Both the position numbers and the translations under genes were made by a program. Shown in pieces: positions 23,594 to 34,597 of a stretch of 64,000 nt of DNA (position 1 is its first letter; the number at the start of each line of letters is the position of its first letter). This DNA comes from Lunularia cruciata (taxonomy: Eukaryota > Streptophyta > Marchantiopsida > Lunulariales > Lunulariaceae): contig OX419759.1 in NCBI GenBank assembly GCA_948567375.1, positions 46,167,493-46,231,492 on the forward strand, in the 5' to 3' direction. The notes beneath the pieces were generated by a model. That model searched no databases. It saw only the letters and a list, made by a program, of their open reading frames with translations, and had not been told where the DNA came from.

Positions 23594-24295
23594 TGTAAGA
23601 TTACACACTCAACATTCGGTGCCCCAAAAGAGCACCTTCTCTTTATTATATAGACGAAGAGGATCTCCTCCAAGGAAGCTCCACCATAGGATTAGGCACA
23701 CAGATAGGTGACATGTCATCAAACTCCACCCTTGGATTACTTACTTGGATGGGTGATATGTCGGTCTAGGTCCTATCTGGTTGGTCAAACAAGCTTTGAC
23801 CAGATGGAATCTTTTAGGGAATCTTCCTGTAGGAGTCTCAAAATCATGTAAGGTACCATTGGAAAGCTCTCAACAAGACAAACTAGGGGGGAGGGAAGGC
23901 CATCTTTTCCTCCGTTGGGGGGGGAATCTACACATTTTCGAGGCCTAATTCATCCGTTTAGGCCTTCGAAATTGTCTTCAAAGATTTTAGGCATATTTTG
24001 GTTCCTACTCTATTAGTAGAAGTCCCCTTTTGGTGATACCTCTTTCTGATCTGTTTAGTCCATCATGTGTAACATCCTTCCAGATGTTACCAAACCAATG
24101 CTCACATATAAATCATATGTCTAGCTATTGGTTCTAAGGTTTCTCAAGTCTATTTTGGTTTCTACTCTATTAGTAGAAGTACTCTTTTGGTGAAACTTCT
24201 ATCTGATCTACTTTGACCATCATGTATAACATCATTCTAGATGTTACCAAACCAAATTTCATATCTAGATCATATAGCTAGCTCATGGTATTACA
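23594..24295 (+). mobile_element. Solo LTR, family S (copy 2), in pol of element C
   Basis: Ends read TGTAAGATTACACACTC and GGTATTACA. It is flanked by CCCTA at 23,589-23,593 and again at 24,296-24,300, a 5-bp target-site duplication. The TATA-like TTTATTATATAG is at about 23,640-23,653. Compared with the 33,817 copy, a piece of the first 70 bases is deleted. The last 300 bases are an internal tandem duplication (23,993-24,150 and 24,151-24,295) shared by the other copies. Confidence 0.9.
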
Positions 24296-24300
24296 CCCTA

Positions 24301-25060
24301 CCAGATTAAGGATATCCTCTTCAAGTTGCGAATGGATGAAGCACTTATGTGGTGTCTTAAAGCACATGAAGTGGAAGGAGTGATACAATCATTGCATATG
24401 GAAGCTATGAAAGGTCACTTTTCCTTGAAAAATAGATTGAAGAATATCCTAGCAATGGGATATTGGTGGCCTTCTATGTATAAGGATGTGCATTCTTACA
24501 TCAAGAGGTGTGATGCATGCCAAATAGGAAGACATATGTCCTATACTCAGTGACTCCTTTGACCCATTCTACCATTGGCACTATTTGAAAAGTGGGGAGT
24601 TGATTTTGTATGACCAATCCAGCCTTTGACAAGGACAAAAGTTACATCTTAGTATGTACTGATTATGCAACAAAGATGGTGGAAGCTAAGGCTACTAAGA
24701 AGAATGATGTTGCTATGGTTGTAGAAATTTTCAATGTTATCTCCCAATACAATTGTCCCCTAGAACTGGTTAGCAATTGCAAAGGTCATTTCCTCAAAAA
24801 TTTGATTAAATCAATGACAACATATTTTTAAATCAAGTACAAAAAATCTACACCCACAAATCTAAAGGCAAATGGATTGACCAAGAAGGCAAATGGACTA
24901 TTTTGTAAGATCTTGAACAAATTCATGATTATGCTTTTGGTTGGGACACCAAACTACCAGCAACAGTATGGGCCTATAGAACCACCAAAAAGATCACCAC
25001 AAAGCAAACTCCCTACTTTTTACTTTTGGAGCTTAGCACAACTTTACCTATTTTTTCTCA
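24301..25060 (+). pseudogene. Integrase, element C
   Basis: The best integrase reading in the window. The zinc-binding part has HMEAMKGHFSLKNRLKNIL, GYWWPSMYKDV and CDACQIGRH, so the H-H-C-C pattern is intact. After a frameshift the core has ILVCTDYATKMVEAKATKKN, with the first catalytic aspartate present, then LVSNCKGHFLKN, where the second catalytic aspartate (VSDxGxHF) is replaced by asparagine. A stop follows. Dead but recent-looking compared with element A. Confidence 0.85.
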
Positions 25061-25250
25061 TCCTTGTATTGATGGGGTCTTCCAATCCTTCATGTTTCCA
25101 ATGCAATTGCTCTTTTCTCTTTTTACTTTCTCACATATGGATCACATCCAATCCTGTTGGTGGAATTTTTTGTCCTTACCTACAAAATTCTCTCTGAAGA
25201 TAGAATGTTGCAAGAAGATAGCCATGAGCTTTGACTACAATTGATTTCTT

Positions 25251-25560
25251 GGATGAGAAACAAGAAGACTCCTACAAAACCACCAGGAGCAATCAACAAA
25301 GATGAAAGGAGTACCATGACAAGCACATATGCTTGGTATAGGTAACTATAAGTGATTTGGTTCTGCTGTGATAGTAGGCATAAACCATTTCTAGGGAAAT
25401 TGCATATTTGTTGGATGGGACCCTATTAGGTGCAATCCAATTTTGATAATGGATCCTTGCAATTGACAGATTTGGACGGTAACTTGCTCACCACCCATGT
25501 GAATGGCTGGCAAGTCCATAGGTATTATGATTAACCTCAAATGGGAGTGTGAAAACCCAA
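25251..25560. other. 310-bp stretch, nothing recognised
   Basis: AT-rich sequence between the integrase remnant of element C and the LTR at 25,561. It may be the 3' non-coding part of element C. No coding frame or repeat seen. Confidence 0.5.
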
Positions 25561-26440
25561 TGTTGACATAATAATAGTATAATTAGTAAGAACATGTTGT
25601 TCCCACAAGGATACAATTTAGAAATGGCTAGGCATGGAGGAAACAATGTCACTTTATCACAAGTCATGTATTGTTGCATCTTTATCTTCTTGGGCATGAA
25701 AATTCCCAAAAGAAGGTTCTACACCTCAAAGAAGAATCATAATACAAAGAAGAAAATCAAACACTCAAATCATATTCTCAAAAGATATCCTATCAACTCG
25801 GCTCTTGAAGGTGATAGTTCAATCTATATTGAAGGTCATCAACCTCAAAGGTCTATACCCTTGCACTTACTACCACTACACTACAAGTTCTTGACTAGAG
25901 TGGCTTTTTGTTACACATGGTACTTCACAACACTCACAACGATTATGGCCAATTGATGTATTGCCTCAATCCGTCAAAACACCCAAGGATCCAACATCCT
26001 ATGCAAGCTTGATTGCCTTCCTACACCTTAACACTTGCATTCTTACTTCGAGTTCCTCGCTACTACTCCACCCAACAATAAAAAAAATACACAATATTGA
26101 TATTAACACATAAGGATTATAAAGGTCCTTATTGCAATATCTCCAATACAATCCAATTCATGTAGACAAAAACAATTGCAAATTGACCATACACACAAAT
26201 ATGGATAAAAAAATGATGAAGCTTGGAATTTGCATAGGCCTGAGCTGAACTGAACTTGTATTATGTTGGGGTGATCCCCCTTATACCTTTTATTACAAAA
26301 CAATAAGGCACATCTAGGTTGTGGGTGCCACAATCCCCATATAAAGCTCTCATTATGACTAACCTTGATTTGCCTACTCTATCAAACCAAATTAATGCTA
26401 CAACCTGTGCCACCTACAAAGGGTCCTTACTACACACTTT
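25561..26440 (-). mobile_element. LTR-like repeat, downstream of coiled-coil ORF copy 2
   Basis: Begins TGTTGACATAATAATAG, and its first 300 bases match the fragment at 19,318-19,640. It lies immediately downstream, in minus orientation, of the coiled-coil frame at 26,446-28,850, the same order as at 11,683-13,840. A minus-strand TATA-like element, TATAAGG, can be read near 26,280. The right boundary is approximate. Confidence 0.45.
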
Positions 26441-26445
26441 ACAAG

Positions 26446-28850
26446 TCACAAATTTCCAACCAATAGCCAACTCATCCTCCCTAATCCACTTGGCTTTTTT
26501 AATGCATCTTCTCCCTTGCCTCTTTGGATCAATTCATCTTCATGCTTCCCATATTTTTCCAGCTCTTGGCTGACCTTGGTTAAAATGCTACTGAACTTAT
26601 TGCAAATATGTTTCCGTAGCTTCTCATCCAATTTGGCCAATTGCTTATATGAATACTTCTTTGTCTCCAGAGCATGTATCTCCAACTTCAGCTCCTGGAG
26701 CTTTGAATGATGAACTTGGGTCAATCCTGTCACTCTTACTGGAGTCTTCAACTGGTTCATGGTATCCTACACAATGGTGATCACCTATATCTACTCCTCA
26801 TCTAGAGTATCTTGGATGGATTGTACCTCCATATCCACCTCTTGCCTGATTTGCATGTAGAGGATCTGCTTATGGTCTTTGTGACCACTAATGGTCATGG
26901 TCAATTCCTCAATGTGCATTTAGGCCTTTTCAACCTCTACATTGAGGACCTGGTTGTCCTCGGCACTCTAGTTGTGGAAAACCTTTAGTTCTTGCTTGAG
27001 AAATGCCACTTCTTAGCACTCAACTACTCTTCATGATTCTTCTTCATTTCCTCTCCACAATGCTTGGACCTCCCTTTAAGGGTTAGAGCAAATTGGAGTC
27101 CAATCAAGAGATCTATTGTTGTGCTCTTGCTAACTCCTTCTTCATCAGATCTATCTCCTCATCCTTCCCCTTCAACTTCTCTTCTTGGACCACCTTGTAG
27201 TCCATCAATGCCTATTTGCACTAGGCAATACCAACCATCATTATTGCAAGCTTGGCCTTCACTAGGCACAACTCCACTTGTTATTGTTCCACCATAGTGT
27301 TGTTATCTTTCTTCCACACCTTGTGGTTTGTGGACAAGGCGTTATGCTCCACTCTTTCTTGTTACAGCTTTGGGTCCTTACCAAGAAGAGTAGACTCTAG
27401 TTCATGAACTCATAATGAATTGGCATCCAAGACCATTTCTATTTCTTTTGTCCAACTTGCTGGAGTTTGATTGTGGTGATGATTTCTTCCTCTTGCAACC
27501 ACAAACCCTCCTCACAATGGTATGAGGCTCCAACTGATCACAAGTTCCGCTCTTGGTATTGGTAATGCCCCTGGAGCTTATTAAGTTGAGCCTCCAAGCA
27601 TGCAATGCTAGCATGGGCCTTGGCCAACTTCTTCTCTACTCCTAACTTCTTCTAGACAACTTTTTGAATTTGGTAGTGTTAAAACTCTATCAAGCATTTG
27701 TAATCTATCACGGTTGGGTCAATATCTTTAAACATAGCATCAGGTCCTTCATGGATTTTAATACTAGCCTAACATGTGAAAAATCCAAGTTGACAAGGAT
27801 GGGTAACTCACATGGAAATTTACCCTTGACTCCTCATAGGATTGTGAGGTTGACTCGCTCTTATTTCCTATTGCTGCTATGTCGAGGTCACTTCCCTTTC
27901 TTGTGGGTGATCACAAGCAAGTGTTGTGGCCACTAGGGTGTGGTCTTCATGGGTTCTCATTGGAAAACTTGATGTTCCCTTCTCTTTCACCAATCTTCCA
28001 CTACCAGTCACTTTAGTAGCTACTATGACTTTAGCAACAACAACTAAACCGCAATTACTTTGTTTTGGTCTAAGGAGAGTTGCTTCCTTAAACCCTTCTC
28101 ATTTTTTTCACTTGAGAACCTCCTCATATACAAGTATGAAGGTGTGGTTTGGATATCCTTGAGTACAGGTCCTTGGTGTGGAGTCACCACCCATTGCCCT
28201 TCAAAAAGCAATGTAGGCAAAATCCTCATTGTCTCCAATTCCAATGTTAGAGGGAGCTCCTCTTTATTTGCAACTAGGATATCAAAATATCTTGTTCCTT
28301 ATCCACCATTATCTCTTCTTCTTTTTTGGTGGTGGGCTGATCCAATATTCTTGATACCACTACAACCAAGGAGGTGGATTGTACATCCATGCTCTACTTT
28401 GCATTGCTTCCTTCATCTTTGGAGGACACTTTGATTTGGGAGAAGGAAGTCTCTTGTCTCTTGAGGCACTACTTCCCTTACCAATGATAATCTCTTTTCC
28501 TCACTCACTTGTGGTTCTTATACTTGGGGAGTTTTGTCATGAGTTGCGATCACTCCCACTTTCACTTCCTAATCCCAACTCACCCATGGATTGGGAATTC
28601 CCCTTGTCTGAAGAGCTCACAACCTAAGATTAGGCCGGTGTATCTTCCCTGATTGGCCTGGCATTGGAGTTGCTTTCATTTGCTTGTGCTTGCTCTTGCA
28701 ACCTCATGAATTTGCAGCTATTTCACTATCTTTTGATATTACAAGAAGGCCTTATACTTCTTGGTCTCTATTGCATGCTCAGGCTGGATTTGATGGTAGC
28801 CCACTCAGTAATAGTGTGTTGGGAAGAGCATACTCTCTTCCTTCTTTAGC
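26446..28850 (-). pseudogene. Broken coiled-coil ORF (copy 2), about 800 codons
   Basis: No known family recognised. Read on the minus strand with several stops and frameshifts, the N-terminal half is Ser/Pro/Lys-rich with basic runs. The C-terminal half is coiled-coil: VQEEKLKGKDEEIDLMKKEL around 27,150, then QELKLEIHALETKKYSYKQL and LDEKLRKHICNKFSSILTKV in the last open piece (26,446-26,760). Downstream follows an LTR-like repeat. I infer an accessory ORF of a retroelement, or a captured coiled-coil host gene. The overall plan (basic, then coiled-coil, then LTR) resembles the 12.5-kb copy. Confidence 0.5.
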
Positions 28851-29728
28851 AACCACATCCTAATGTATAAAGTGTAAGATGAATGAAGAGAGGAAATTGT
28901 TTCCTCCATGCATTTGTTGTTGCCCCGTCATCTCACAAGCATAATGAAAAAAAATAAAAATATAATACTATAATAAATATTTTAACCCAATCCATGGGTT
29001 TCTCTTCATGCCTACCTATTTTTAATGTTAGTTGTCCTTGTTGATTTGAAGATCTTTATAAGTGAGGCCACCATAGTGCGGCAAGTATAATCATTATACC
29101 CATTTACCTTCCAACCATTTCTCATCTTTGCATATTTGAATGAGGCTTCAAAATTTCTAGTCATCTCTTCTAACTATCGGGACCACTTTTGGTTGAGGTA
29201 CATTGCTCCAAGCATAGAATATGACCCAAGAGTCTTTTCCTTATGCTACTCCATCAAGCAAACACATTACCACATAGGTTGGTGAAGTTTGGGTTCTTCT
29301 TCTCCTTTATCTCTAGTACCATTGGGAGATAAGTAAAGTCATAAATCCATAGCAAGAACCATAGATACTTGGAGTTGAGGTACTCTATGTAATGAGCGGA
29401 TTTTTCCACTCTCAAAGAATATAGTGCAATTGTAGTTGGAGTTTCATTCTTCTTGGGTAACATCATGTTACCCAACACTTCAAGATCAAATACTTCTCAA
29501 TGCCTTTGCACTCTCCTATATCCCAATGACCTGCTCACATAGCATCTTGTGCTAAACCTCACAAGTCAACACTCTATATTGCAAGATCACCTAATGCACC
29601 TAATCAAATTGCCTTGTGAACTTGGAGGTTGTATGAATTCAATTGACTGAAACTTACTTTCTCCACAAGGCAAGATTTTTATAATCCTCAATTATTATGT
29701 TGTGGATTTTCATCAGTTATCAATGGTG
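28851..29728 (-). other. Region upstream of coiled-coil ORF, one short frame
   Basis: On the minus strand 29,254-29,478 is open (74 codons; MLGNMMLPKKNETPTTIALY, then an aromatic-rich stretch with YLWFLLWIYDFTYLP). It may be an upstream part of the same broken reading frame as 26,446-28,850. I recognise no domain. The rest shows nothing clear. Confidence 0.3.
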
Positions 29729-30612
29729 AAATGTTGGTATTTCTAGATGTGTAAAGTGGCCAAGGACTAATGGTGACCAAAACCGGTTCTTTCTCTTATG
29801 TGGCAACAATTGCTTGAGGGAAGTCAAACCGTTGAGGAATGCGGCCAAATGCTGACATAGCACCCTATACCTTTGATTGTGATGGTGGTCATGTTATTGT
29901 GGTCTCAACACCATCATCTCTTCTATGGGTTGGGGTGACTTTATTCCAATGATATCCCTTGACTGCATGTTTAGTATTTTTTGATGGTGATTAGGATATA
30001 AGCCCTAAATCCTAAATTCTAAACATTAATCTAACATGGGTAGTGGACTCATTGCACAAAAAAGGAAAAATAATTTATGTTAGGAGGCATGGAGTGGGCT
30101 GCCACAAGGAGCTTGACCCCATGTTTGTGGGGATGCTCACATCTAAGGAGGGGAGCATGTGGTAGCCTACTTTGCATCTCCTTACATAGATTTTATGGGT
30201 TTTTCTTTTCTTTTTCTTGAAATAAGTTAAGCATCCAAATTAGAATAATGTTGGTAAATAAGACTTAGGGCTTGTACCCAGAAAAATACACTAAACATGT
30301 AGTCAATACTAGGAGAAAATATAATTGAAAGAAGACAACCTTGACACCAGCAAAGGAGATGATGATCTTGAGACCACAATGACAACAACGGGATTGACCA
30401 TGATACCAAAACCACCATCACGATCATGGGTACAAGTTTTCATGTTAGTATTTGGCCATCAGTCTTCAGCATTTCAACTTCTTATAAAGCAATTCTTATA
30501 AAGCATTCTTATAATTGCTTGTAAAGCAATTATTGCCATGTAGGATGAAGAACCGGTTTAGGTCATCATCAAACCTCTTACCACTTCACACATGTGGGAA
30601 CAATAACGTTTC
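29729..30612. repeat. Imperfect foldback: two inverted arms of 310-380 bp around a 195-bp spacer
   Basis: The left arm (about 29,729-30,040) and right arm (about 30,235-30,612) are reverse complements at moderate identity. For example, GTGGTCTCAACACCATCATC on the left matches the complement of GATGATGATCTTGAGACCAC on the right, and CATGTTTAGTATTTTT matches the complement of AAAAATACACTAAACATGT. The spacer carries AAGGAGGGGAG (30,145-30,155), a good polypurine tract, followed by TGTGGTAGCC (30,158), a plausible LTR start. Two LTRs in head-to-head arrangement would explain it. Confidence 0.6.
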
Positions 30613-30934
30613 ACCACTAATGCCTACTGAAAATCAAAAAGGGCCAATTGAAAGAATATAAACATCTTGTCTTGAGAGGAGGTAAGTTTGAGTCAATTGA
30701 ATTTGCACCGCTTTGAAGGTTCAAAAGGCAATTCCGTAGATGCATTAGATAGAGTCTTAAGTCTTGAGGTTTGCACGAGAGAATGTATGAGTGGGAGCAA
30801 GAGAGTGTAGAGGCAATTAAGTGACTTGAAGCATTTGGTAATGAGATGTCTCCAAGGAAGTAGGCTCCAACCATAGTTAGCTTACATTATCAAGGGGAAG
30901 AGAATATAAGGTGGAGAAATGGGCACATCACTAT

Positions 30935-31434
30935 TGTAAAAGACCAAGACCAAGGAGAGAAATAGGAGAAAGGAAGATCAAAGTAAAAGATCACATTGGG
31001 TTCTCTAATGAAGGAAAATCCAAATGCCTAGTATGAGCTTTGGCTTTGGTATTTATAGAGAGCATACAAGGCTTTTGAGAAGCTTCTCAAAAAGCTTCCT
31101 TAAGCAAATTTCTTGGAGTCCAAGCCAAATTAACTAAGAAGCTTCTCAAGAAGCTTCCTTCTAGAAGCAATCTACTCGGCATGTGAGCTAAGCTAGTTGG
31201 AAGCTTTTAGAAGCTTCCTTCTAGAAGCTATCTACTTGGGATGCAAGTTAAGCTAATCAAGAAACTTCCCAAGAAGCTTCCTTTTAGATGTCACCACTTG
31301 GTATGCACTTTACTCAATACTTGGAAGGTACCAAGTAGTTTCCTAGATACTTATAGAATATTCTAGGCTAATTTGGCCTATTTGCTACTTTGTTAGCCTT
31401 GACTAATTTGGTTGCTAAACTCCATATTGTTATA
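30935..31434 (-). mobile_element. HSE-type LTR (copy 2), 500 bp
   Basis: Minus-oriented LTR whose plus-strand ends read TGTAAAAGACC and CCATATTGTTATA, matching the start TGTAACAATATGG at 50,980 and the end CTTTTACA at 37,966. It carries at least four GAAGCTTC-type clusters between about 31,070 and 31,290, and a TATA box TATTTATAG (31,050-31,058, reads CTATAAATA on the minus strand). No primer site touches its inner end. The other side has a GGAGAAT purine stretch, like the 50,980 copy, so it is a 3' LTR or a solo LTR. Confidence 0.8.
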
Positions 31435-31600
31435 TATTCTCCAATTGCTAGTTGGTGACATCTTTGTTGTTATTGAAGCTTCAAACTCCTAGATGGCCGT
31501 TTGTGCATTCTAGAGATGAGAAAGAGAATCCTAAGTGGCATCATGAAGTGGATACTCTTTCCAAAGGACCTTATACTCAATATGTTGTTGGCGGCCACGT

Positions 31601-33767
31601 TGTTGTGTTGTGGTTTGCGTAGCCCAAAAAAAAGTAACTTATCATAGTTTGTCCCCACATTAGTGGAGTAGATTCTATGATAGATCCGATGGATGAGATG
31701 TTGCTATGTGAGCAATCTATGGACATGTATGTGATTGGCCACATGGATTACAATCCTATCATATTCAAGAGCTTTAATGTATATAGGTGAGGGAGAGTGG
31801 AGAGACGTGGTGTTTAGTTGAGGAGTATTGAGGGAGAGGTGGACGTTGGGAGTGAGAGTTGTAGTAGAGTGCAGAGCAAGAGCATTGGAGTAGACATTTG
31901 AGCATTCAATGTCCCATGCTCCTGATCTGCCACTCCCAAATTCTTTTCTCATCAAGCTTTAGATTCAACATTGTGACGGCTTACGGGATTGGATGGTGCA
32001 AAAATTTGGGATGTTATTCACAGAATCAATGATGGAAAACCCATCCTATAGTCTTTCAGGTGCTTACTTATAAGCAAGTCTAGGACTTAGCAATAAATGT
32101 GCTCCTATAGTTGGAAAATGCCTAAATTGTTGCTCATGAGCTTCACGGTGGAGTTGTGGGATCCACTTGTCAGAAGGTGAAGAGCTAAAAGACAAAATTG
32201 CAAGAGATTGGTCTCCAAGAGAAGTCAAGCATTTTTGGACAATTAAGGGAGTTCGGGGAAAGCATTTGAGAAGAGAAGACCACGGTTGGAGAGAAGAGCA
32301 GATAGGCTATAATTTTGGGAGATTTGAGTCAGTTATGTGGGAGATATGATCAATTGAAATGAAGGGGGTAGAATTCATACCCAAGAGGACAAGATAGACA
32401 ATTTGGATAGCTCCATGAGACATTTTGATGATCTGGTAAGGGGATAGGACATATGAAAAAAGGTTTGTAGTACTAAGCTTAATAAATGTTAAAAGTTGAT
32501 CAATCTCAAATCAGATCTGGTCAACTAAAGTTGGAGTTTGGGAAATTGAGGTGTTGGAGATGAGATGCTAATTAGATTTGGAATTTTGGTCATTCTTGAA
32601 GTTGTGGTTTGAATCACCTTGTGAAAATTTCTAATCTTGTTGGTGGTTAGATTTTTCACCTCTGTGCAAATATTTCATATGAATTCTTCAAAATACACAA
32701 TTCAAGGTCTTGGATCAAGCATACCTGGATTTGTAGATCTCACAAGTTAGCCCAACTCAAGAATTGATCCATATCTGAGGTTTGAGGTTACATTAGTGTA
32801 TTAAAATTTGCAGAGGGTTAGACAAGAGCACAAAAAACTACTATGAAAATTTTGGTTGAATTTGGTCCATAGAGAGTGAGAATTGATGCAAGAAACTCTA
32901 TTGCAAATACTATCATAAGCTCGGTAGAGCAATTTTTATCTTCCATCTTGATTGGATGTCAATTCTCCTACATTGTGACTATGATTGAGGGTTTCAGGTT
33001 GCTAGAGTGTTCTTGAGGATCAAGTGTACTTTTGAATCAGAAATTTGGAGAAAAATTTCCAAGAACCAGGAGCAAACCCTAAAATAGGGATTTCAAAATT
33101 AGGGTAAAAACCTAGGAGCAATTTGCCAAGTTTGGGAGCTTGTCAAGGGAGCTGCATTAATCAGATTGAGTCATATTTCATGTCACCGGGAAGCTTATCT
33201 CACAAGATTTCCATTGAATCCTAGAACATGTGGATTCAACCCACATGGAGAAAGTAACACCCATCTGAGTTTCATAGGATTTCCTCCAACAAAAGAGATA
33301 GAAGTTCTACACTTGGATTAGGAATTGGCTAAAATCTGAAGTGCATAATTGAGGAAGATGGAGTACAGATTGAAATCAACTTGAGGATAGGGCAAGGAGC
33401 TCTGAAGCTAATTTCCACCAAAAGCATGGAGAGTTATTGTTGATTTCTTGTGGTTGGATCCTTTGCATGCTTGTTTGTACACCTAGTTGGTTGGTGTGCG
33501 GGCATTGCGCTTAGTCTCTTTCCTTCTAAGAGTGTTGTGTATTTCTCCTTGGTAATGACCAATAGAACAGGAATGTGTGTTATGATGAATGCCTATTATC
33601 ACCTTACTTGATAGCAAGAATACCAAAACCTAGAGCGGAAGGTTTTACTGGTTGGGTTTTACACACGCTCAAACTAGTAGGGATAGGTTAATCTATAACC
33701 TCTTATCTATAGGCTTCACAACTAGGGACCTTGTTTGTTCCCAATGAGAGAAAGGAAAAGTATGACA
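31601..33767 (+). mobile_element. Long LTR-like repeat, family L (copy 1), 2.2 kb
   Basis: Aligns over its whole length with 44,150-46,546. Both begin TGT(TG/CA)TGTTGTGGTTTGCG and end at AGTA(T/C)(G/A)ACA. Shared internal landmarks include GTGACGGCTTACGGGATT, ACCCTAAAA and GATAGCAAGAATAC. A TATA-like TGTATATAGG lies near 31,778, which suggests plus orientation. There is no coding domain. TG...CA ends and the lack of genes suggest a very long solo LTR. Target-site duplication is unclear for this copy. Confidence 0.6.
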
Positions 33768-33816
33768 ATGTTGATTGCAAGGTGTATGTACACTTACCAA
33801 TCATTGACATGCAAGG

Positions 33817-34592
33817 TGTAATACTCTGAGGACAAGAAAACTCTTTGAGAGATACAAGAGAGAAAATACAAGTCTCACACTCAATCCTCCAATGTCCCAA
33901 AGGAGCACCTTCTCTTTATTATATAGCCAAAGAGGATCTCCTCCAAGGAAACTCCACCATAGTGTTAAGTACATGGATAGGTGACATGTCAGCAAGCTCC
34001 ACCCTTAGATTACTTGATTGGATGGGTGGCATGTCAATCTTGGTCCCATCTGGTTGGTCAAATAGGCTTTGATTAAAGAGAATCTTTTAGAAAATCTTCT
34101 TGTAGGAATCTCAAAATCACATGGGTGAGATACCATTGGAAAGCTCTTGGTGAGACAAACCAAGGAGAGTGAAGGCCAGCCTTTCCTCCATTTGGGGGGG
34201 GAGAAGGTGATGGATGAGGAATGCATTTGCATATTTTTGGGGCCTAATTCATCCGTTTAGGCTTCTAAAATTGCCTTTTAAGTTCTCAAACCTATTTTGG
34301 CTTTTACCTTATTAATATAAATTCTCTTTTGGTGATACCTCTATCTAATTTACATTCTCCATCATGTGTAACATCCTTGCAGATGTCACCATTCCAAGTT
34401 TCACCTCTAGATCATATGCTTAACTATTGATTTGTAAGTTTCCAAGCATGTTTCAGTTTCTGGCCTATTAGTAAAAGTACTCTTTTGGTAATAACTTTGT
34501 CTAATCTACTTAGTCAATCATGTATATATCCTTCTAGATGTTACCAAACCAAATTTCATTTCTAGATAATCTATCTAGCTATTGGTATTACA
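33817..34592 (+). mobile_element. Solo LTR, family S (copy 3), best preserved
   Basis: Ends TGTAATACTCTGAGG and GGTATTACA. The 5-bp duplication CAAGG sits at 33,812-33,816 and 34,593-34,597. At 776 bp it is the longest copy and can serve as the reference for the family. It interrupts the 3' end of chromovirus element 2 just after the beginning of a chromodomain-like reading. Confidence 0.92.
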
Positions 34593-34597
34593 CAAGG

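Larger units (their letters stand above)
23246..25250 (+). mobile_element. Decayed Ty3/gypsy element C, split by a solo LTR
   Basis: A plus-strand pol remnant closely related to element A. RNase H runs over 23,246-23,588 (DHYMLYHLVKKASLLGRIAWW and YTMQV.KGAQHKNENFL are readable). Reading then stops at MGP, just where the solo LTR enters, and resumes after it with IKDILFKLRMDEA and a clear integrase. No LTRs of its own are visible. Confidence 0.8.
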
